Source: Calliopum simillimum (lineage: Eukaryota; Arthropoda; Insecta; Diptera; Lauxaniidae). From it: a DNA stretch of 64,000 bases. Positions 50,721-59,113 of this stretch are shown here, piece after piece; positions within the stretch are counted from its first letter, which is position 1, and every line of letters starts with the position of its first letter. The position numbers and the translations under genes were made by a program. The notes under the pieces were generated by a model. That model ran no database searches and was not told the origin of the DNA. It saw only the letters and a program-made list of their open reading frames with translations. The stretch covers positions 66,922,569-66,986,568 of the forward strand of contig OX638368.1 of assembly GCA_951812925.1 (NCBI GenBank), read 5' to 3'.

Positions 50721-51290
50721 CCGTATTCACGATCTTGTTGCATCGTAGCAAATGCAAAATTATTTTAAATTACAAAAACAAATTCTATAGAATTTTCAAA
50801 AGCAAGAGTCTTGTAAGCAAGACCAAATTTGCAACACAAAAACCTATTGCACGATTGATTTCCAATAGTCTATTGTGACTGATTTTATTTTTTTCATTTG
50901 TGATTGGCACAATTGCTTAATGACTTTTATGTTTTTGACAACCGCATTTGTCACAAATTGAAATTAAAATGTAAACAAACACAATTAAATTTCAATTATT
51001 TCGTTTTGGTTTAATTAACAAAGATTTCTACGTAATGTTTGCATTAAGCACATTGTATGTAATTAATAAAATTGTGATTTTTTTCTAAATAACGCACAAT
51101 TATTCCGTAAAATTTCTTTTTAATCAAAATAAGATTTCAAATAAATTTTAAATTCAAAAAATATTTGACAGGAAAACAAAAAACAGCTGTTCTGAAACGT
51201 TTGCAATACCAATTTACAACAGTGTGTGCTCACAATTATTTACTCTTGCAAATTTGCATTTGCTACGATGCAATAAGATCGTGAATACGG
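50721..51290. mobile_element. 570-base MITE with about 38-base TIRs
   Basis: CCGTATTCACGATCTTGTTG at 50721 continues CATCGTAGCAAATGCAAA. Its complement (TTTGCATTTGCTACGATG to GTGAATACGG) ends at 51290, with one mismatch. Similarity may extend two or three bases outward (TAA and CTA). No unambiguous target duplication. Non-coding interior. Confidence 0.8.
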
Positions 51291-51370
51291 CTAATATTAA
51301 CAATAGCAACATCAACCAATTTTCGGGTTTCTTAAGACTAACAAATAGCAACAAAATTTTAAAAGCTTAA

Positions 51371-51822
51371 GCCCAAACTCCAATAGCGCGTCGGCAGTGG
51401 CAGTGGCTGTTTTCGAAGCAGTATTTTACTGCCAGTATTTTGCTCTCACTGCCGATGTATCCACAATAGCGCGTCAGCAGTGGCACTGGCAGTGTTTGAA
51501 TAAAAACAGTTTTCGCGAACGAACTCATTATTTTATCTTTTAATTTTATCGCACAACTCACAATATAAATTTTAAAATGCCACAAACTAAAAAATTTTAA
51601 CAAATGACATGTTTTTTTCTCAAAATTTTGAAGTTCGAAAAATTCGAAAATATTCAAATGAGAGGCAGTGGAAGTGAATTTAGAAATAGAGAAAAATTGC
51701 ACAGCGCTGTGTACTGCCGCTGCTGTATTGTAGTTACTTTCATATAAAGTAGAGCGTTCTAAAATGACAACTGTTTTCGAACACTGCCACTGCCACTGAC
51801 GACGCGCTATTGGAGTTTGGGC
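51371..51822. mobile_element. TTAA-flanked MITE, 452 bases
   Basis: GCCCAAACTCCAATAGCGCG at 51371 and its complement ending at 51822 form TIRs of about 40 bases that run on through GTCGGCAGTGGCAGTGGC. TTAA sits on both sides (51367-51370, 51823-51826), the target site of piggyBac-type elements. The interior resembles the sequence around the hAT insertion at 37 kb (ACTGCCGCTGC, ATTGTAGTTAC). Confidence 0.8.
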
Positions 51823-52259
51823 TTAACACGAAGTTCGAAATTTAAAAAAAATTTAAGAGTCTGGGGTCTCATTTGAATTTTAGATTTTTCCACAGGAAAC
51901 CAAAAATATTTTAATGTTTTGATTAACCGACTATTCCTAGTGTGTTAAGGAAACTTTATTGCATTAGCTCAAATAATGCAACTTCTGCAAGATTTTTATA
52001 TAGTTAGTATAAAGTTATCACTACCACTGTGAAACAGTTTCATTTCGAAAAAGTTTTGACTCATCGAAACAAAAAAATCGCTCGATACATTGTCGCTAAA
52101 ATTATTAAACATTTATTTATGACTTCACTCCTCAACGTAGTAAAGGTATTCATTCAAAGCATGGATAATAACGCATTTTGTAAGTTTCCGTACTTTGAGT
52201 CAAAGTGCCACAAGCATTACTTACGAAGTATTCGGAATGATTGAGTAGTGCAGAAATTA

Positions 52260-52490
52260 ACTAACTGCAAACAGCTGATTTTTATCGCTTCTTGATTTGA
52301 TTTTGATGCAAGAAATAATACGTGCATGCGTTTAAAGTTTAGAATGCACGATCACAGTTCAAAAACAATTATATTATGATTCAGCTGTTTATTTACACCT
52401 ACGAAATGCGAAAATTTCCATTATTTGAATGAGAACCTTTAGTATCTTATTCATCTCTACAATCTGCTACAGTTGATCCAAAAGTTTTAA
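52260..52490 (+). promoter_or_regulatory. Putative WASp promoter and 5' leader
   Basis: AACAGCTGATTTTTATCGCT near 52269 and ATTCAGCTGTTTAT near 52379 contain the CAGCTG E-box that recurs in Drosophila core promoters. No TATA box is evident. A TAA lies in frame directly before the ATG at 52491, so translation cannot start upstream. Assignment rests mainly on position. Confidence 0.35.
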
Positions 52491-52619
52491 ATGAGTAGAA
52501 CTATGAAACAACAAGAGGGTCACACGCCGCAAATACGATCAAAGCTAAATGCATCTAGCACTATGCTTACGCCAGAAGAGAATGAAGCTGTTTTTAAGTT
52601 GCTGGGTCGAAAGTGTCAA
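52491..52619 (+). CDS. WASp: First coding exon of a WASp gene (WH1 domain start)
   Basis: Forty-three codons from ATG 52491 end in a perfect donor, CAA followed by GTAAGTAG, phase 0. The exon ends with TMLTPEENEAVFKLLGRKCQ, which matches the start of the WH1 domain of WASP/N-WASP proteins (LLTPQENE..F..LG.KC). WASp activates the Arp2/3 complex to nucleate branched actin under Cdc42 and PIP2 control; the WH1 domain binds WIP. The rest of the domain (TLATAVVQL-type sequence) was not found to 64000, so intron 1 exceeds 11.3 kb and is packed with transposons. It is the only recognisable host gene here. Confidence 0.75.
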
Positions 52620-52907
52620 GTAAGTAGCAAACTATTTTGAAATTTAATTAGATTTTAACCAAAACATGCAACCGTTTGTCGTTGTAAAAAAAACATGATT
52701 TACGAGTACTTTAACTCGTTTTATTAAAGACCTATAGTCAATATAGAGTAAAGTACAAATTTCTCAAGTGAGCCACCTTAAAATTTATGTCTTCCAACTA
52801 AATAAATCTTTGAAAAAACCTGTAAAGATTTTAAAATTGGAGATTGAAAAATATGTTGTCACTGCCAATAGATCTGACACAAAATTTTTCGAAATTTTTT
52901 TATATAC

Positions 52908-53060
52908 ATACCCTACACTTTGTCTTTCCGTTTGTAACGCAGAGAAGAAAGCGTGGTAGGTATAGAAAAATCCATATATTTATATTTAATCTGCGTCACC
53001 TGTTGAGTCGATATAGCCATGTCCGTCTGGCTGATTGCCCATGGAAATCGTTTTAATATA
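52908..53060 (+). repeat. mini-me/Helentron-like repeat, 5' fragment (copy D)
   Basis: ATACCCTACACTTTGTCTTT, CCGTTTGTAACGCAGAGAAG and then GAGTCGATATAGCCATGTCC align with the full copy at 57078. The (TA)n and (GTCT)n parts around the core are shortened. Confidence 0.75.
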
Positions 53061-53279
53061 TTTTGGAAGCAAGATGTGAAATTTTTTTCCCGGTTGGGGA
53101 CGCATTGTAGAATAATTTCAATGATGGGGGCTTTTAGGTAAATAAACAGGGGAAAAAATGAGCTACCGCTTTTTATAGAATAAATCGTTTTGATTACATC
53201 GAAAACAGAAAGTTTATAAAATTCTACAAGAACCATTCATCCGATTTTTGTAAATTTTTTTAAATGGGTAGATACGTTG

Positions 53280-54093
53280 CCCATTAAGGTTCAGTGAAAC
53301 TTATTTTTTTCGAAATTTCCTCGGCTTTCTCCGGGAAAATAAAAATCTTAATAACTCGGGAACCATTAGCCCGATTTGAATGATTTTTTTTTATGGGTAG
53401 ATATGTTGTCCGTTGGGAGTTTGTGAAATTTATTTTTGCAAAATTCCCTCGGCTTTGTCCGGGAAACCTTACCCAGTGTGCCAAACGGTTCATATCTCCG
53501 CTTTTTTATCCGTTACGGATTCGTTGCTGATCCGATACTGGGTTGTAACTTGGGAACCATTTGTCCGATTTGAGTGATTTTTTTTTTCAATGCATTGATA
53601 TGTTACCTAGTGAGGTTTTGTAAAATTTATTTATTCAGAGTTTCCTCGGCTTCGTCCGGGATAGTAAAAAATTAAGAAAAGTTGTTTTGATTATATTTTT
53701 CATTATTGAAATTCCTTATTGTATACAAATCCATAAAGTTTATCTTAAAGATAAGTTTTGCAAACTTAAAACGTCTCAAAAGTTAAGTCAAAGGGTATAA
53801 TTTATTTTGTTTTTTAATATTCCGGACGTTGCCGAAGGAACTTCGATAAAATTTACAATAGGAATTTACTAGGCAATAAACCTAACCAGGCAAAAAAAAA
53901 AAAATCACTCAAATCAGGTTGGTTCCCGAGATATTATGAATTTTTAATATCCCGGACGAAGCCGAAGGAACTTTGAAAAAATAAATGCTACAAAATCTCA
54001 CTGGGCAACATATCTATGTATTGAAAAAAATCACTCAAATCGGACCAATGGTTCCCGAGCTATTAAGGTTTCCCGGACAAAGCGAGGGAATTT
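53280..54093. repeat. Inverted clusters of about 120-base repeats
   Basis: TTCCTCGGCTTYSTCCGGGA and GGGAACCATTTGTCCGATTT recur from 53300 to 53660. The complement (TCCCGGACGAAGCCGAAGGA, AATCGGACCAATGGTTCCCG) recurs from 53810 to 54090 and again near 55000-55060. So there are two opposed arms around an AT-rich centre near 53700. Non-coding. Confidence 0.7.
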
Positions 54094-54947
54094 TAAAAAA
54101 AACTAGTAAGGGTGGTATCTTTGGCCTGGCCAAAAACTAAATACCCTACACTGCATTTCAAGTGTATTATTAAAAACTTAGTTGATAAACACTTTGCAAT
54201 ATTCTTGTATTTACATACAAGTTTTTATATAAATAAATTGTTTTATTCTTCCGTAACTCCTAGAAGAGTATAAGAACAAATTGCATAAATGGGAAGTGCC
54301 ACGCCCTCGTCTCCGAGCTTACCTAGACTTTGGTTTTCTCAAAAAAATCTTTCAGCATAGCATTTTGAAACTTACGCTTATATAGGAGGTGCCACGCCCT
54401 CTAGTCCTACTTCGCCTACTTTTTGCTCAGAGTTTGCCATTAATGTTTTTAGTGCTTGGGCAAAATTTGATTGTATTATCTCAAAAAACACTTGCAGTAT
54501 ATCATTTTGAAACTTTTGCTTATATGGGAGGTGCCACACCCTCTTGTCATAATTCGCCTAGTTTTTGCTCAGAGCTTGTACTTACAAACCCTAGTATTTA
54601 TGTGTATTTTGATTCTGTTATTGCAAATAATGCCCTTTTTATTGCATTTTGAATGCATTTTTTGTATGGGCGGTAGGCGTGTCCGTTGACCGATTTTGCT
54701 CATTTTCAATCCCCCGAGCTAACTTTAACTACGAAGGCAGAATACCAAATTATGTACATTGAATTATGTTGCTCAGTTTTCCCAAAAAATGTATTTCCAC
54801 AAACACCCAGCCAGACAGACATGGCTATATCGACTCAGGAGGTGACGCTGATCAAGAATATATATACTTTTCTATACCTGCCACGCCTCCTTCTATGCGT
54901 TACAAACGGAAGGACAAAGTGAATGTACCCTGTGTGTAGGGTATAAC
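54094..54947 (-). mobile_element. mini-me/Helentron-like element (copy A)
   Basis: In reverse it runs from TATACCCTACACACAGGGTA (ending at 54945) through CGTTTGTAACGC, ATATATTCTTGATCAGCGTC and GAGTCGATATAGCCATGTCT to CACCCTTACTAGTT near 54094. This matches copy C from end to end. GGCGTGGCACCTCCYATATA blocks repeat inside. Confidence 0.75.
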
Positions 54948-55515
54948 AATTTCACAAAATCCCACCAGAGAACATATCTACCCATAAAAAAAATCATTCA
55001 AACCGGGTTAATGGTTCCCGAGTTATTAAGATTTTTAATATCCCGGACAAAGTCGAAGAAATTTCGAAAAAATAAATTACATAGAACCTCAATGGGCAAC
55101 GTATCTACACATATAACAAAAACTCACAAAAATCGGATGAATCGTTCTCAAGTTGTAGATTTTTATAAATTTTCCGTTTTCGATTTTCCGGGTTTGGGCC
55201 CCAAGAAAGGTGGTCAAAACGATTTTCCCAGTTTAATTACCTATAAATCTCCATCATTGAAATCTTTCTACAATGCGTCCCCAAGCGGGCATAAAATTTT
55301 GATATAAAAAACACACTTTGGGACCACTGTGCGTCGTAAATGTTTGCTAAGGACGGTGTGGAAAACTCAATTTAAATCAGTTTTTATATAACCTAATTTT
55401 TTTTTGCATAATGCTTTCTTTTGAGCAAAAGCTACTAACTAAATAAAACTGTTTTTAAAGTTTGTTGTTTACCATTTTTTAAAAAGTGGTAAAAAAACGG
55501 TTCATTTGAAAAAAA

Positions 55516-56034
55516 AAACTAGTAATGGTGTTACTTTTGGCCTGGCTAAAAAATAAATACTCTACACTGCAGTGTTTTGAAAATTTTGCTTATATGGGAG
55601 GTGCCACGCCCTCTTGTCCGAGTTCACCTAGTTTTTGCTCAGAGCTTGCATTTATAGTTCTTAGTGTCCGAGTAAAATTTGGTTGGATTATCTCAAAAAA
55701 CGTTTTCAGTATAGCGTTTTAAAGTTTTGTTCTTCTTGTCCAAATTCGCCCAGTTTTTTCTTAGACCTTTCGCTTACAATTCGCAGTTTTTATGTGTATT
55801 TTGGTTGCATTGTCGTGAAAAATACTCCTAAAGTTGCATTTTCAATATATTTTTTGTATGGGCGGTAGGCGTGTCCGTTGACCGATTTTGCTGATTTTTA
55901 ATCCCACGAGCTAACTTTGACAACGGAGGCAGTCTACCAAATTTCATTGAATTATCTTGGTCAGTTTTCCCAAAAAATGTATTTCCACACAAAGTCAGCC
56001 AGCCAGACAGACAGACAGACATGGCTGTAGCTTT
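55516..56034 (-). mobile_element. mini-me/Helentron-like element (copy B, truncated)
   Basis: Has the CTAGT end (AAAACTAGTAATGGTGTTAC) and the middle, up to the (GTCT)n part (CAGACAGACAGACAGACATG). It lacks the TATACCC end. It abuts the truncated Tc1-like transposase. Confidence 0.7.
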
Positions 56035-56719
56035 AATATATATGTAAGCTCTTTTTGCGGTTACCTTACTTATAAATGGTTTGCAACCTTTCGTTCTTCC
56101 GTTATAACTAGCATTTTTGAGTGTCCTGCGACCAGCTTCATTACTTATGTTTACTCCCTGAGGTTTCTATTAATGTCCACTGCTGAAATACGTTGCCGAA
56201 TTTTAGTTCTTCGTATAATATCCGACCTGTCTCGAATGCCTAGTTTCGATAACCAACCAAAGCGTTGTGAATTATGGAACTTTTTTCTTTCTATAATGCT
56301 GTGGATTGTCTAAATACTTCTTCCAACGCCGCTTTCAATCTTCTAAAGGATTTTCCGTCCTCACGCATTATATTTTTTTTTATTCAAGAGTGGTTTCTTT
56401 TGATTTTCTTTCGCTTAAAAAAAAAACTGACAAAACAAAACTTAGCTACCGTAAACTAACTGTAAATTGAATTTTTAGAGTGCCACCAATACTTTTGGAT
56501 TATTGTTTGATTTTGTGTTAAAAATATTGCCATATTTTTTGGAATTCCGAATACTTTTGAGTATTGAAATAAAGAATTTAAGATTCTTTTAATAACTAAA
56601 ACTAGATACTTACCGAGTTATAAATATTAAGAGTGATTCAAAAAAAGCTAATTCGTAATTAAAAAATTTCATGACTCTTTCAAAAATTTTTAAACTCCGA
56701 ATACTTTTGTGAGCCACTG
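56035..56719 (-). pseudogene. Tc1/mariner-type transposon fragment (end plus transposase N-terminus)
   Basis: On the minus strand the element starts CAGTGGCTCACAAAAGTATT at 56719 beside TA, the Tc1/mariner target. About 250 bases inside, broken frames read IRDRSDIIRRTKIRQRISAV and, after a shift, GRRTLKN and CKPFISKVNRKK. These match the paired helix-turn-helix DNA-binding region of Tc1-like transposases. The catalytic DDE part and the other inverted repeat are absent, cut off at copy B. It was inserted in the non-LTR retrotransposon that resumes at 56722. Confidence 0.65.
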
Positions 56720-56721
56720 TA

Positions 56722-57077
56722 TGCAATAAGAAATGAGGTTATATAAAAATTGATTTAAATTGAGTTTTCGACACCGTGTAAATAATGCTAAAAACAGTGA
56801 ATTCGGACGTGGTGCTTGTTGCTTTCGGATGGTCGAACCAAGTTTTTCGCTTACCCTGTTTAGAAGCACTTTTGTCAGTACTATTGATGGTACTGAGAGC
56901 AAAGTTATTCCTCTAGAATTTCGGCTCTCGCTAAGGTCACCTTTTTTGGCAATTTGACTAGAATGCTCTTCGCTCCAGATTTTAGAAAGCAGAGGATGAA
57001 GAATTATAGCTGATGTAATGTGACATGCTTTGAGAAGTTCAGCTGTTATTTGATCTATGCCGGCGGCCTCGTTTTTA
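56722..57077 (-). pseudogene. Non-LTR retrotransposon, reverse-transcriptase fragment
   Basis: Broken minus-strand frames read AAGIDQITAELLKACH, LHPLLSKIW, then GITLLSVPS and VLLNRVSEK with QQAPRPN. These match the early RT motifs of LINE elements (GxDxIxxELLK, RGITLLSxxxKxxxxxLxxRI, QxGFRP). Frameshifts and a small deletion make it inactive. Insertions at 57078-58014, 58371-59079 and probably 59114-61979 separate it from upstream parts. Confidence 0.75.
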
Positions 57078-58014
57078 TACCCTACACCCAGGGTATATTC
57101 ACTTTGTCCTTCCGTTTGTAACGCAGAGAAGGAGGCGTGGCAGATATAGAAAAGTATATATATTCTTGATCAGCGTCACTTCCTGAGTCGATATAGCCAT
57201 GTCCGTCTGTCTGGCTGGCTGGCTGGCTGGGTGGCTGGCTGGCTGGCTGGCTGTGTGTTGAAATACACTTTTTGGGAAAACTGAGCAAGATAATTCAATG
57301 AAACTTGGTACACTGTCTTCGTCACCAAAGTTAGCTCGGGGGATTGAAAATGAGCGAAATCGGTCAACGGACACGCCTACCACCCATACAAAAAATATAT
57401 TCAAAATGCAATTTTAGGAGTTTTTTTCACGACAATGCAACCAAAATACGCATTATTATTAAAAATTGTAAGCGCAAGCTCTGAGGAAAAACTAAGCGAA
57501 TTCGGACAAGAGGGCGTGGCACCTCCCATATAAGCAAATGCTTAAAAACGCTATACTGAAAGCGTTTTTTGAAATATTCGAATCAAATTTGACTCAGACA
57601 CTAAGAGTCATAAATGAAAGCTCTCAACAAAAATTGGGTGAAATCGGACAAGGGGGCGTGGTACCTCCCACATAAGCAAAAGTTTCAAAATGCTATACTG
57701 AAACAGTTTCTTGAGATAATCGAACCAAGCTTCACTCAAATACTAAATACTATAATTGCACGCTCTAAGCTAAAACTAGACGAACTCGGTCAAGAGGGCG
57801 TGGCACCTCCTATATAAGCAAAATCTTCAAAACGCTTTACTGAAAAAGTTTGTCACTCAGACACTAAAAACTATAAATGCAAGCGCTGAACAAAAACTGG
57901 GTGACCTCGGACAAGAGGGCGTAGCAACTCCCATATGAGCAAAATTTGAAAAATACTGCAGTGTAGGGTATTTAATGTTTGGCCAGGCCAAATTTTACAC
58001 CCTTACTAGTTCAT
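57078..58014 (+). mobile_element. mini-me/Helentron-like element, full copy (copy C)
   Basis: Starts TATACCCTACACCCAGGGTA, a short hairpin. Then CGTTTGTAACGCAGAGAAGG, a (TA)n tract, TTCTTGATCAGCGTC, GAGTCGATATAGCCATGTCC and a (GTCT)/(CTGG)n tract follow. The (TA)n-core-(GTCY)n layout is the mini-me motif described in flies. It ends TACACCCTTACTAGTT, where CTAG-T fits Helitron/Helentron 3' ends. Four blocks with GGCGTGGCACCTCCCATATA fill the 3' half. The link to Drosophila DINE-1-type elements is inference. Confidence 0.7.
57184..57252. repeat. (CTGG)n-type microsatellite in copy C
   Basis: GTCTGTCTGGCTGGCTGGCT expands at the place where mini-me elements are known to seed GTCY microsatellites. 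The upstream TATATATA is the other seed. Confidence 0.8.
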
Positions 58015-58366
58015 TCTTTGGATAGCTTTCACTATTTCATCGGTTGTGTTTGTATTTGACTACTACTGCGGGTGACTGCGGCAGTTGTAGTTGGTAATTC
58101 TGGTTACGGGGATCTGGTATGCGTGGGGTTCAGTATATAGAAAAATACTCTTTCCATCTCTTTAGTTGGTTGTCCGCGGATGTTATGAGATTTCCGTTTT
58201 TGTCTTTGATAAGGCGGTTCTGTTGGTGTTTTTTGCCAGATAGTTTGCGAGTGATGTTGTAAAGCTGCTTGAGACGTTGAACATTTGCAGAATTTCGGGT
58301 TCGCTCGCTAAGTGGTCGTTACACATTCTTCCTTTTTCTTGTCTGGACGTTCGCCTGACTTCTTTA
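58015..58366 (-). pseudogene. Non-LTR retrotransposon, linker between endonuclease and RT
   Basis: Minus-strand frame reads LKQLYNITRKLSGKKHQQNR, then KDKNGNLITSADNQLKRWKE, a conserved linker in one large group of insect and invertebrate LINEs. It continues, shifted, into 59084-59113 after the TTAA-flanked MITE. It is upstream of the RT part at 56722-57077 in element order. Stops are present. Confidence 0.7.
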
Positions 58367-58370
58367 TTAA

Positions 58371-59079
58371 GGGGACATTCGCTTTTGTAATTGAAAACAA
58401 AAAAACACTTTTTAAAAATTTTATTATGAAAAAACTATTATATTTATTGACAAAATTTCTTTTGGACATTGTTAAATATTGTCCAAAAAATATGAAAAAA
58501 TTTTTATTTTTTTATTTTTAGTTTCCCTTGGCTGCTGTAGAGGGCGTCATCCAAAAGTTACTTTTGAAACTGGTAGGAAATTTTTCTCCGAATCTACTCG
58601 ACCGATTTTAAAAAACCAAAGAGCATTCGATTACTCATAAAAAATATTAAACAATAAACCTCTGAAAGTTTTAAAAAATACCCCCACTTTTTTTTACGGG
58701 GCATTTTTTTAGGGTAAGTCCCCAATTTTTTCGCAATTTTCATAAATATTCATACAAAAACTTCAAAATATAAAAACGTATGAATTTTAGAGGCTTATTG
58801 TATAGTTTTGAGTCTCAAGAATAAAATCCATTTTGAATTTTTCAAAAATCTGTTACAAGAGGTCTACAAAATTTCCTACCGTTTAAAAAGTATCTTTTGG
58901 ATGACGCCCTCTACAGCAGCCAAGGGAAACTAAAAATAAAAATAAAAAAAATTTTTTCATATTTCTTAAACAATATTTAACAACGTCCAAAAGAAATTTT
59001 GTCAATAAATATAATAGTTTTTTCATAATAAAATTTTTAAAAAGTGTTTTTTGTTTCAATTACAAAAGCGAATGTCCCC
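58371..59079. mobile_element. TTAA-flanked fold-back MITE, 709 bases
   Basis: Ends GGGGACATTCGCTTTTGTAA and its complement, with TTAA on both sides (58367-58370, 59080-59083). Arms extend over 200 bases: GGACATTGTTAAATATTGTC, TTAGTTTCCCTTGGCTGCTG and GTAGAGGGCGTCATCCAAAA on the left have near-exact complements on the right. The centre is about 200 bases. It was inserted in the non-LTR retrotransposon remnant. Confidence 0.88.
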
Positions 59080-59113
59080 TTAATAGAGTTAAAGACTTTA
59101 TCAGTGTCGCATA

